This document shows, one piece after another, positions 1 to 7,213 of a stretch of DNA of 18,424 nt; positions within the stretch are counted from its first letter, which is position 1; each line of letters begins with the position of its first letter. Under the pieces are notes generated by a model. It saw nothing but the letters and a program-made list of their open reading frames with translations, ran no database searches and was not told the origin of the DNA. The stretch spans positions 1-18,424 of the forward strand of contig JAILLX010000073.1 in assembly GCA_024692925.1 (NCBI GenBank). The letters are read 5' to 3'. The translations under genes were made by a program, and so were the position numbers. This stretch comes from a bacterium. Lineage in GTDB: Bacteria > Pseudomonadota > Alphaproteobacteria > Rs-D84 > CACZYB01.

Positions 1-615
1 GATAACAAAAAGTTGAATAATGTTAAATACAATAATACCAGCGATAAATAACATTATATCTGTAAAATCTTTTGGTGAAAGAGAAGTTTTCTTTAACATA
101 ATGTATGGGATAGCAGCAAATGCACCCATAATAATGATATAAAGAATCCTTGTGAAAATATTTCTGTCAAAGAAATATCCAATCGTTTTAAATCTATCAA
201 AATGAGGTTTGTATGCACCATCATTTGCAAAATCCCTTTCTGTTTTTAAGAAACAGAAAAATGGTTTAAAAAGAATAACCCCGATAATTGAGTAAAAACC
301 ACTTATACCAAGAGAATGAGCCCTTTTGTATCCAAGAGCAACACAAATCCAAAGTAAAATCAAATTAACAGGATTAAGAGCCATATTAAAAACTCTACTA
401 TTTTCTTCTGAAATAGTAATTGATACCAAATCTAATGCAAAAGAAATAATTGCCAAAAGCAAGCTAAAACCAATAAAAAGATTTTTTGAAATTCTTCCAT
501 CAAAAGAAAATAAGAAATTTAAAAGTCCATGTCTTTTACCGTTATTATTTGTATATCTTCTACGGTTTGAACCTCTGTTATATCTTTTTCTATAATTATT
601 TTTATTTTCGACCAT
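1..615 (-). CDS. DUF805-like inner-membrane protein (partial, C-terminus beyond left edge)
   Basis: An open frame of 205 codons runs off the left edge of the window without a stop. The start is ATG at 615, with AAGGAG eight bases upstream. Residues 1-30 are very polar and rich in Arg and Asn. Next comes FSFDGRISKNLF (36-47), which resembles the F-x-GR-x-S-R motif opening DUF805 proteins such as YhaH/YhaI. Hydrophobic stretches lie at about 46-66, 80-96, 104-121, 155-173 and 186-205, so it is a multi-pass membrane protein. YKRAHSLGISGFY (96-108) matches the family's R-x-H-D-x-G-x-SG-W/Y motif, with S in place of D. The family has no firmly established function. Its Arg/Asn-rich N-terminal extension, probably cytoplasmic, is unusual. 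The family call rests on these two motifs only. Confidence 0.6.
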   Translation of the reverse strand, partial: MVENKNNYRKRYNRGSNRRRYTNNNGKRHGLLNFLFSFDGRISKNLFIGFSLLLAIISFALDLVSITISEENSRVFNMALNPVNLILLWICVALGYKRAHSLGISGFYSIIGVILFKPFFCFLKTERDFANDGAYKPHFDRFKTIGYFFDRNIFTRILYIIIMGAFAAIPYIMLKKTSLSPKDFTDIMLFIAGIIVFNIIQLFVI

Positions 616-706
616 AATAAATTCTCCTTAAAAATTGTTAGTCTTTTAAAGTTTATACTAAATTAAATAAAAATTCTAGTAAAATAAATTCTTAAAACCG
701 AAAATA

Positions 707-979
707 TTATCTTTGTGTTTGAAAATCCGTAATTTTTTTCGTTTTTTCATTTTCTGTTTTTATAAGATAAAGATAAATATTTTCATCTTTAAGATTTTTA
801 GTGTTCATAATCCATGCAAGCTTATCTGCATTAACATCCCTAAGATTTTTTAAATAACTAAATCTATGTTGTGTGACAACTTCGGCTTCTTTATCTGAGA
901 ATCCGTTATTTTGTTTCATTAGTAAGATGTATTGATTATGTAAGTTTTGCAATGTCGGGTTCGGTTCGGGATTATCCAT
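707..979 (-). CDS. Hypothetical protein, 90 residues, unrecognised
   Basis: I do not recognise this protein. A frame of 90 codons starts at ATG 979, preceded by GAAAGG about ten bases upstream. A TTG at 997 would add six residues but would swallow that ribosome-binding site, so ATG 979 is preferred. The protein is soluble, charged and Asn/Lys-rich. It has no signal peptide, membrane segment or cysteine, and it looks mostly helical. A good promoter (TTGATT-16-TATAAT) lies upstream on the same strand, facing away from ychF. The DUF805-like gene follows after 91 bases with its own ribosome-binding site. The promoter, ribosome-binding site and intact frame support a real gene; no function can be assigned. 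Confidence 0.6.
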   Translation of the reverse strand: MDNPEPNPTLQNLHNQYILLMKQNNGFSDKEAEVVTQHRFSYLKNLRDVNADKLAWIMNTKNLKDENIYLYLIKTENEKTKKITDFQTQR

Positions 980-1035
980 AAAATTTATACCTTTCAATTA
1001 CCTTTAAATCTTTGTCTTGATTTAAAAATAGTTTT

Positions 1036-1063
1036 ATTATAAAGTAAACACAAATAAAATCAA
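1036..1063 (-). promoter_or_regulatory. Promoter of the 90-residue hypothetical gene
   Basis: On the minus strand, a -35 box TTGATT (1058-1063) and a -10 box TATAAT (1036-1041) are separated by 16 bases, a near-consensus sigma-70 match. Transcription would start near 1029, leaving about 50 bases of leader before ATG 979. The plus strand of the same 97-base gap must also carry the ychF promoter. TTGATT (1017-1022) with TATAAA (1038-1043) is a candidate, but its 15-base spacer is short. The two divergent promoters would overlap. Confidence 0.5.
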
Positions 1064-1076
1064 TAGGAAAATAATT

Positions 1077-2186
1077 ATGGGATTTAAATGTGGTATTGTT
1101 GGGCTTCCTAATGTTGGAAAATCAACTTTGTTCAATGCGTTAACACAAACTATACAGGCGGAATGTGCAAACTATCCATTCTGTACAATTGAACCAAATT
1201 CAGGGATTGTTTCTGTTCCTGATGAAAGACTTACTAAACTTGCAGAAGTTGCAAAATCAAAAGAAATTATTCCAACAAAATTGGAATTTGTTGATATTGC
1301 TGGACTTGTAAAGGGTGCAAGTAAAGGTGAAGGTTTAGGAAATCAATTCCTTGCAAATATACGTGAGGTTGATGCAATCATTCATGTTGTTCGTAGCTTT
1401 GAAGATGGAAATATTATCCATGTTGAAAACTCGGTTAATCCAATAAGAGATATTGAAACAATCAATACCGAACTTTTGCTTTCGGATTTAGAAAGTCTAC
1501 AAAAACGTGTTGTACTTACTGATAAAAAAGCAAAAAGTGGTGATAAAGAGGCAAAAATTCAATCCGAAGTTATGCACGCCGTTATTGAAAAATTAGAAGC
1601 AGGCGAACCTGCATCAAAGGCAAGACCGGATGAAAAAGATGCCGAACATCTTCGTGCATTCAGAATACTTCATCTTTTGACAGCAAAACCTGTACTATAT
1701 GTTGCGAATGTCGATGAAGCATCGGCTGCAACTGGAAACGAATATTCCAAACAGGTGGAAGAATATGCAAAAAAAGAAGGCAATGTTTCAACAATAATTT
1801 CTGCAAAAATTGAGCAAGAAATTGCATCCCTTGAAAATCCAGAAGAAAAGAAAGAATTTTTAGAAACTTTGGGAATTTCAGAAACTGGACTTTCGAAAAT
1901 TATTAAAGAAGGGTATAAACTTTTAAATCTTATTACCTTCTTTACCATTGGACCAAAGGAAGCACATGCATGGACTGTTAAAGGCGGGGCAAAAGCACCT
2001 GAGGCTGCGGGCGTAATTCATACTGATTTCCAAAAAGGATTCATTCGTGCCGAAGCAATTTCAACCGAAGATTTTATTAAATTCGGTGGGGAAGTTGGTG
2101 CACGTGAAAATGGAAAACTTAGGACCGAAGGAAAAGAATATACCGTGCAAGACGGTGATATTTTCCACTTCCTATTTAATGTTTAA
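1077..2186 (+). CDS. ychF: Obg-family ATPase YchF (OLA1-like)
   Basis: YchF is a universally conserved P-loop protein of the Obg/HflX superfamily. It binds ribosomes, prefers ATP over GTP, and is linked to stress and redox responses. At 369 residues it matches the usual 363-366. The P-loop GLPNVGKST is at 9-17, the family signature NYPFCTIEPN at 32-41, and the switch II region DIAGLVKGASKGEGLGNQF at 73-91. NVDE (211-214) replaces the classic NKxD and is the change tied to ATP preference. A helical insert covers roughly 130-200. The C-terminal TGS domain (about 280-369) ends in the usual FHFLFNV. ATG 1077 is preceded by AGGA. The gene is single, converges on murJ and ends in a shared hairpin terminator. 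Confidence 0.97.
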   Translation: MGFKCGIVGLPNVGKSTLFNALTQTIQAECANYPFCTIEPNSGIVSVPDERLTKLAEVAKSKEIIPTKLEFVDIAGLVKGASKGEGLGNQFLANIREVDAIIHVVRSFEDGNIIHVENSVNPIRDIETINTELLLSDLESLQKRVVLTDKKAKSGDKEAKIQSEVMHAVIEKLEAGEPASKARPDEKDAEHLRAFRILHLLTAKPVLYVANVDEASAATGNEYSKQVEEYAKKEGNVSTIISAKIEQEIASLENPEEKKEFLETLGISETGLSKIIKEGYKLLNLITFFTIGPKEAHAWTVKGGAKAPEAAGVIHTDFQKGFIRAEAISTEDFIKFGGEVGARENGKLRTEGKEYTVQDGDIFHFLFNV

Positions 2187-2220
2187 AAAAGGGGCTTTTT
2201 TTAGTCCCTTTATCTTTTTA
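2185..2220. terminator. Bidirectional terminator between ychF and murJ
   Basis: An eight-pair stem (AAAGGGGC, 2188-2195, with GTCCCTTT, 2204-2211; one G-T pair) encloses a T-rich eight-base loop. A T-rich tract follows on the plus strand, and the A run just after the ychF stop gives a T tract on the minus strand. It can therefore end both convergent genes. The murJ stop codon overlaps its distal arm. Confidence 0.75.
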
Positions 2221-3760
2221 TCATATTTTTAAGTTCGGTTATACTTACGACTTTTGTAATAATAACACCAGTGATGAAAAATAATACACCAATAAATATC
2301 AAAAGCCCAAGTGCAAAAATTCGTAAAGGTAAACTGTAAACACTTATATCAGCCATCAACCCCCAAACACCGAATCGAACGATAAATGCCATCAAGATAC
2401 TTATTACTGTGATTTTTATTATATCCTTTATTATGTTCAAATACATTACCATAAATCCGTTTTTATAACTTATTAAATAAAGTAAAATACAATTTATCCA
2501 ATTAGAAATTGTAATCGCAATTACAACACCTATATATCCCAAAAATCGATTTAAATATACTGTAAAAATCACATTAAAAATTAACGAAATTCCAGCAACA
2601 AACATTGGTGTTTTAGTATCGTTTCGTGCATAAAAAACATTTGAAAATAACTTTGTATAAACAAGTGCAGGAAGAGAAATGCAAAGTATTTGTAAAATAT
2701 TTGCAGTCGCCGTTGTATCCGCAACCTTAAATTCTCCACGTTCAAAAAATATTTGTATCATAGGATAACTTAACGCAATAATTCCCAATGCCGCCGGAAT
2801 AACAAGAAGACTTGCAAATTTCATAGAATCATTAAAGATAGCCTTTGTCTTATTCAAATTATGCTTTTTTATTTCCTTTGAAAGACTTGGGAGTAAAACT
2901 GTTGCCAATGCAACACCAATCACACCAAGTGGTAATTGATTCAACCTGTCGGCATAATAAATCCATGAAACCGCACCGTTGGTTTCGGATGCAAAAATAC
3001 TTCCTATCATAACATTAAGGTGGTAAATACCCGCACCCAAAATTCCAGGCATAATTTTTTTGAAAAACAACCCTATTTCTGGTGAAAATTTTGGTTTAAA
3101 AGAAATAACCCCGAATCCATATTTTTTTGCAATCCACCACAATAGTAGAAGTTGAACCATTCCTGAAAATGCAACACCCCAAGAAACAGTATGTGCCACA
3201 GTTGAAAAACTTTGTGCAAAAAAGACAAGTGAAAATATCATACATAAATTAAGTATTATCGGTGTAAGCGCATAAGGCTTAAAATTTCCAAGAGTGTTTA
3301 ATATACTTCCAAAAAATGAAGTAAGAGCAATACAAAACAAAAATGGAAATGTTATATGAGCAAGATTGACTGCCAATTCAAATTTTTCCGGATTTTCATT
3401 AAATCCAGGTGCAAAAATATCAATTACAAATGGCATAAACATTTCAGCAATAAGTGTAAAAATCAAAAGTATATAAAACAAAAATGCAAATAAGTTTTTA
3501 CAAAATATCCTCGCCTTATCCTCTGATTTTTCATACAAAACACCAGAAAAAATTGGAACAAATGCAGAGTTAAATGCCCCCTCGGCAAAAATACTTCTAA
3601 ATAAATTAGGAATTTTAAATGCAACAAGGAAACAATCCGAAAGTCGCCCCGCACCAAGATATTTTGCAACAAAAAAATCACGGAAAAGACCGCTTACCCT
3701 ACTTATCAAGGTAATAATACCTACAACCACTGTATTTTTAAACAAACCTTTACTTGTCAT
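2210..3760 (-). CDS. murJ: Lipid II flippase MurJ
   Basis: MurJ is a MOP-superfamily transporter that flips the peptidoglycan precursor lipid II across the inner membrane. The length of 516 residues is normal for the family. The N-terminus carries the family signatures: SRVSGLFRD (20-28), followed by LSDCFLVAFKIPNLFR and FAEGAFNSAFVPIF. The rest is a long series of hydrophobic helices, consistent with the 14 expected, with conserved loops such as WIYYADRLNQLPLGVIGVA. The start is ATG 3760, with a modest AAAGGA site upstream. The gene stands alone between its own promoter and the terminator it shares with ychF. It acts in the same pathway region of the envelope as the nearby dacA gene, but is not in an operon with it. 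Confidence 0.96.
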   Translation of the reverse strand: MTSKGLFKNTVVVGIITLISRVSGLFRDFFVAKYLGAGRLSDCFLVAFKIPNLFRSIFAEGAFNSAFVPIFSGVLYEKSEDKARIFCKNLFAFLFYILLIFTLIAEMFMPFVIDIFAPGFNENPEKFELAVNLAHITFPFLFCIALTSFFGSILNTLGNFKPYALTPIILNLCMIFSLVFFAQSFSTVAHTVSWGVAFSGMVQLLLLWWIAKKYGFGVISFKPKFSPEIGLFFKKIMPGILGAGIYHLNVMIGSIFASETNGAVSWIYYADRLNQLPLGVIGVALATVLLPSLSKEIKKHNLNKTKAIFNDSMKFASLLVIPAALGIIALSYPMIQIFFERGEFKVADTTATANILQILCISLPALVYTKLFSNVFYARNDTKTPMFVAGISLIFNVIFTVYLNRFLGYIGVVIAITISNWINCILLYLISYKNGFMVMYLNIIKDIIKITVISILMAFIVRFGVWGLMADISVYSLPLRIFALGLLIFIGVLFFITGVIITKVVSITELKNMIKR

Positions 3761-3787
3761 AAAAAAATCCTTTATTTCTTATAACTT

Positions 3788-3816
3788 ATAATATAATATA
3801 TCAAAAATATAGGCAA
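3788..3816 (-). promoter_or_regulatory. Candidate murJ promoter
   Basis: On the minus strand, TTGCCT (3811-3816) and TATTAT (3788-3793) are 17 bases apart, giving a predicted leader of about 20 bases before ATG 3760. The segment is extremely AT-rich, so chance matches are likely. Plus-strand TATAAT copies at 3787-3792 and 3792-3797 could serve bamD, but no convincing -35 box sits at the right distance. Confidence 0.4.
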
Positions 3817-3834
3817 TATAAAAAGAGAGAAAAA

Positions 3835-4572
3835 ATGAAAAAATTTTTGGTTGGTTTATTTGTGCTTGTGCTTTCATCGTGTGGTGGTGAAATAAATTTT
3901 GATTATACAACAAAAACTGATGAAGAAATTTATAACGAAGGATTAAGGCAACTTTCAAAAGAAAATAATATTTCCGCAACTGATGCTTTTAAACAAGTTG
4001 AATATAACCACCCTTACTCTCCGCTAGTTGCAAAATCTTGGATTATGGCAGGATATTCGTATTATAAAGAAAAAAAATATACGGATGCAATTGAACAATT
4101 TGAACGACTTTTGGAATTACAACCAAATCATCCTCAGGCTGATTATGCAATGTATATGATTGCGATTTCGTATTATGATCAAATTTCACCAATAACCCGT
4201 GATCAAAAAATGACTGATATAGCTTTGTCAAAAATGCAAGAATTGGTAAAAAAATATCCAAATTCAAAGTATGCGGAAGATGTTAAACCTAAAATAATAA
4301 TTGCAAAAAATAATTTGGCATCAAAAGAAATGTATATTGCATCGACCCTTGTAAAAAAGAAAAATATTATTGCCGCCCTTAACCGTTATCAGACTGTTAT
4401 TAAAAAACACGAAACAACTTTGTTTGTGCCAGAGGCAATATTTAGGACTGTGGAAATTTACAATATGATGGGTGATAAAGAAGAAGTTAGAAATATGACC
4501 CGACTTTTAGAAGTAAATTATCCAAATTCAAAGTGGTATAAAATGGCAAAGGAAATAAATTCTGCTATTTAA
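3835..4572 (+). CDS. bamD: Outer membrane protein assembly factor BamD (lipoprotein)
   Basis: BamD is the essential lipoprotein partner of BamA in the complex that folds beta-barrel proteins into the outer membrane. The protein has 245 residues, the usual BamD size. A lipoprotein signal peptide ends in the lipobox LSSC, with Cys16 as the lipidated residue. The mature part is a set of TPR-like helical repeats, seen in IYNEGLRQL, FKQVEYNHPYSPLVAKS, YTDAIEQFERLLELQPNHP, and the BamD hallmark YYDQISPITRDQ (about 118-129). ATG 3835 follows AGAGAGAAAAA. The gene is transcribed alone. Its stop codon overlaps the end of the convergent tatD gene by eight bases, so it must terminate inside tatD sequence. 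Confidence 0.95.
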   Translation: MKKFLVGLFVLVLSSCGGEINFDYTTKTDEEIYNEGLRQLSKENNISATDAFKQVEYNHPYSPLVAKSWIMAGYSYYKEKKYTDAIEQFERLLELQPNHPQADYAMYMIAISYYDQISPITRDQKMTDIALSKMQELVKKYPNSKYAEDVKPKIIIAKNNLASKEMYIASTLVKKKNIIAALNRYQTVIKKHETTLFVPEAIFRTVEIYNMMGDKEEVRNMTRLLEVNYPNSKWYKMAKEINSAI

Positions 4573-5341
4573 TATCTAATTCAAACAAGCGTTTGAAATT
4601 TTCACTGGTAATATTTGTAATTTCATCAAATGACGTATTTGTTATAGAGGCAAGAACCTTTGCAGTTTCAACAACGAATGCAGGTTCGTTTGTTTTACCA
4701 CGATATGGAACTGGAGCAAGGTATGGACTGTCCGTTTCAATAAGAAGTTTTTCCAATGGTAATGTTGAAAATACATCTCTTAACTCCCCTGCACTTTTAA
4801 ATGTTGTAATACCAGATGCAGAAATATAAAACCCAAGTTCCAACATTTTATCTGCCATTTTTTTATCGGCTGTGAAACAATGAATTATCGCCTTAAATGG
4901 TGATTTTTTATATTCAGAAGAAAGAATCTCTGTCATATCATCGTTTGAATCACGATTGTGAATAATAAGTGGTAATCCAGTATTTTTTGCCACATCAATA
5001 TGGTTAAGTAAATTTTCAATTTGAAGATTTCGATTAAAATTTTCACCAGAATAATCAAGTCCAGTTTCTCCAATTGCAATTATTTTTTTGCTTTTTGAAA
5101 TAAATGTATAAAGTTCTTCTTTTGAAACAATGCCTTCGCGTTCGGCTTCCTCTGGATGTTGACCAATGGCACCAAAGACACAATCATATTTTTTTGTTAT
5201 TTCAATTATTTTTTCAAAAGATGCACGTGCTGCACAAGCATTAAGCATATATTTCACACCTGCATTATTTGCATTTTTTACAATATCATCACGAATCGAA
5301 TCATCAAACATATCAAGATGGCAATGGCTATCAATAAGCAT
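4565..5341 (-). CDS. tatD: TatD-family metal-dependent hydrolase (DNase)
   Basis: This is an amidohydrolase-fold nuclease of the TatD family, linked to DNA repair or degradation by 3'-5' exonuclease activity. The 258 residues form a complete TIM barrel with all metal ligands visible: H6 and H8 in DSHCHLD, E92 in GETGLDY, H128 in LIIHNRDS, H154 in AIIHCFTAD, and D204 in IETDSPYLAP. It is the last gene of the dacA-tmk-holB-tatD operon, and its ATG lies 11 bases inside the end of holB, implying translational coupling. In many alphaproteobacteria metG lies between holB and tatD; it is missing here. Paralogues (TatD, YcfH, YjjV) cannot be told apart from sequence alone, and this operon position suits the YcfH type. 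Confidence 0.93.
   Translation of the reverse strand: MLIDSHCHLDMFDDSIRDDIVKNANNAGVKYMLNACAARASFEKIIEITKKYDCVFGAIGQHPEEAEREGIVSKEELYTFISKSKKIIAIGETGLDYSGENFNRNLQIENLLNHIDVAKNTGLPLIIHNRDSNDDMTEILSSEYKKSPFKAIIHCFTADKKMADKMLELGFYISASGITTFKSAGELRDVFSTLPLEKLLIETDSPYLAPVPYRGKTNEPAFVVETAKVLASITNTSFDEITNITSENFKRLFELDIK
4580..4600 (+). terminator. Weak hairpin that may terminate bamD inside tatD
   Basis: A perfect seven-pair inverted repeat (TTCAAAC at 4580-4586, GTTTGAA at 4591-4597, four-base loop) starts eight bases after the bamD stop and is followed by ATTTTC. It is A+T-rich and lies within tatD codons (FKRLFEL), so it may be chance. It is the only candidate terminator seen at this convergent overlap. 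Confidence 0.3.
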
Positions 5342-6587
5342 TTTTTAACCTTTCAAAACTGGAAATTATTGTTGCCATATAATCCAAATTTAAAACAGGA
5401 ACAAGTTCAAAATAGTTAAGTAAATCTTCCCTTATTTTATAAATTTTATCAAAATTTGTTAAATAATTTGCACAAAGTTTTGTTGTCTTTTCCTCTGTTT
5501 CCGAAGCAAAATTTACATCCAAGCCTGCGGATAATTTTATTATATTTTCAAGAAAAGTAAGATAAACTTGTTCAAAAATTTTAAGTTTTATTTCTGAATT
5601 TCCGACAAGTGTTATAATATCCAAAATTGATTTATTTTTCTTTGTTAACACATTTGGAATAATAGAATAAAATGTGTTTAAAATTTCAAGTCCGTTATTA
5701 TTGTAAAAATTAAGTGCAGTACCAATACTTCCACGAGCAAGAGGAAGTAATTTTTTTATATTTTCATCAGAAACATCACCCAAATATTCATGCAAAAGTA
5801 ATTCCATATTTTCATCGGATAATGGATGAAGCTTCAAAACTCGACACCTTGATTTTATTGTATCAAGAAGACCTTCGAAATTATTACAAATTAAGATAAG
5901 AAGGGATTTGTTTGGGGCTTCCTCCAAAATCTTTAAAAGAGCATTACTGCTGTTTGAATTCATATCATCGACACTGTCGATTAAGGCAATTTTATAACCA
6001 CCTTCGGATGAAGTTTTTGAAAAAAATTCCTTCAAATCACGAATCTGTTCAACAGAAATTTCAGATTTAAGTTTTGTTTTTGATGCATCAGAATATTCCC
6101 TTTCCACAATTTTAAAATCGGTAATTCCACCGGCAACAAGTCTTTCAAATATGGGATTTTTAGGGGACAATTTTAATGGCGACGAATCGATTGATTGTAA
6201 GAGCGAATCTTTTGTATCAGATTTTTTTTCGTTCGAATCGGGAACAATTAAATCACTTGATGAAAATGAAAAATCATCATCTTCACCATCATCTTCTTCA
6301 TCAAATGTTAATGAATTTTCCTCCACCTTATTCAAATCAAGGTTTGTATCAAGAGATAAGTCAGAAATTAAATCCTGATTTTGAAGGGAGAAAATATATC
6401 TGATGATACGGTATGCAAGTGTAGCCTTTCCAATACCCTTTTCCCCACTTATTATCCACGAATGATGAAGATTACCACTTTTAAAAGCATCAAGAAATTC
6501 CTTCTCTGCATCAAGATGACCTATTAAAAAAGGTGTTGTAATAGGTGTATAAATTTCAGAGTTATTTATTTCTTGATTTTGTGCCAT
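5331..6587 (-). CDS. holB: DNA polymerase III subunit delta' (HolB)
   Basis: Delta' is the stator subunit of the clamp loader that puts the beta sliding clamp onto primed DNA, acting with DnaX and delta. The N-terminus LHHSWIISGEKGIGKATLAYR (40-60) is the alphaproteobacterial delta' pattern with a P-loop at 48-56. LIDSVDDMNSNSSNALLKILEEAP (202-225, in part) is the Walker B region, and the SRC motif is at 246-248. The length of 418 is well above the 334 of E. coli. Much of the excess is an Asp/Glu/Ser-rich low-complexity insert at about 77-135, where many relatives carry the zinc-binding cysteines; none are seen here. ATG 6587 lies two bases after the tmk stop and has no clear ribosome-binding site, so translation probably depends on coupling to tmk. 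Confidence 0.93.
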   Translation of the reverse strand: MAQNQEINNSEIYTPITTPFLIGHLDAEKEFLDAFKSGNLHHSWIISGEKGIGKATLAYRIIRYIFSLQNQDLISDLSLDTNLDLNKVEENSLTFDEEDDGEDDDFSFSSSDLIVPDSNEKKSDTKDSLLQSIDSSPLKLSPKNPIFERLVAGGITDFKIVEREYSDASKTKLKSEISVEQIRDLKEFFSKTSSEGGYKIALIDSVDDMNSNSSNALLKILEEAPNKSLLILICNNFEGLLDTIKSRCRVLKLHPLSDENMELLLHEYLGDVSDENIKKLLPLARGSIGTALNFYNNNGLEILNTFYSIIPNVLTKKNKSILDIITLVGNSEIKLKIFEQVYLTFLENIIKLSAGLDVNFASETEEKTTKLCANYLTNFDKIYKIREDLLNYFELVPVLNLDYMATIISSFERLKNAY

Positions 6588-6589
6588 AA

Positions 6590-7204
6590 TTATAAACCCA
6601 ATCTTTCATTGATGATTTTCATAATTCGTTTTGTAATTTCAGGAATTTCGCCAACCGAATCCATAAGGACACATCTTTTTTCATCAAATTTTGCACATTC
6701 ACGAAAACCCTGTAATCCTTTTGAAAGCCATTCATTACCCATATTTTCGAATCGATTCATTTCCGTAAGATTTCCATGAGATTTTTTTGGATCAATATCA
6801 AAAATAACCGTTAAATTTGGTTTAAAATCACCAATAGCAAGATTATATAAATTCATCATTTTTTCAATACCAAGACCGTGTGCGAATCCTTGGTACGCAA
6901 AGGTTGTATCAACATATCTATCACACAAAACAATTTTTCCGGCATTAACGGCTGGCTTGATTACCTTTTCAACATGGTCGGTACGAACTGCAGTAAAAAG
7001 TAATGCTTCGGTCATAGGCGACATTTTATCCACATCCCCCTTTAGAAGTATTTCACGAATCTTTTCACCCAAAGTTGTACCACCAGGTTCACGAGTTGTG
7101 ACAACATCATATCCCTTTTTTCTTAATTCATCAGCAACAAGTTTAAGTTGGGTTGTTTTACCAACGCCCTCACCACCTTCAAATGTAATAAAAAATCCAG
7201 CCAT
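6590..7204 (-). CDS. tmk: Thymidylate kinase (dTMP kinase)
   Basis: Tmk phosphorylates dTMP to dTDP using ATP, an essential step of dTTP synthesis in the cytoplasm. The 204 residues are a normal length. The P-loop GGEGVGKTTQ is at 10-19, TREPGGTTLGE at 37-47, and the DRY motif with its following helix, DRYVDTTFAYQG, at 95-106. The lid region comes after DIDPKKSHGN, near residue 150. ATG 7204 is preceded by AAGGA. The gene sits nine bases after dacA and two bases before holB, in the second place of the dacA-tmk-holB-tatD operon, which joins cell-wall and DNA-replication genes as in many alphaproteobacteria. Confidence 0.96.
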   Translation of the reverse strand: MAGFFITFEGGEGVGKTTQLKLVADELRKKGYDVVTTREPGGTTLGEKIREILLKGDVDKMSPMTEALLFTAVRTDHVEKVIKPAVNAGKIVLCDRYVDTTFAYQGFAHGLGIEKMMNLYNLAIGDFKPNLTVIFDIDPKKSHGNLTEMNRFENMGNEWLSKGLQGFRECAKFDEKRCVLMDSVGEIPEITKRIMKIINERLGL

Positions 7205-7213
7205 ATTTATTCC

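Noticed and set aside
326..595. An 89-codon plus-strand frame at the left end
   Set aside because: It is antisense to the DUF805-like gene, which has a ribosome-binding site, membrane helices and family motifs on the minus strand.
4064..4080. An A8 run in bamD (4070-4077) as a second slippage site
   Set aside because: The frame continues uninterrupted through it and the protein matches BamD on both sides, so no frame change is needed.
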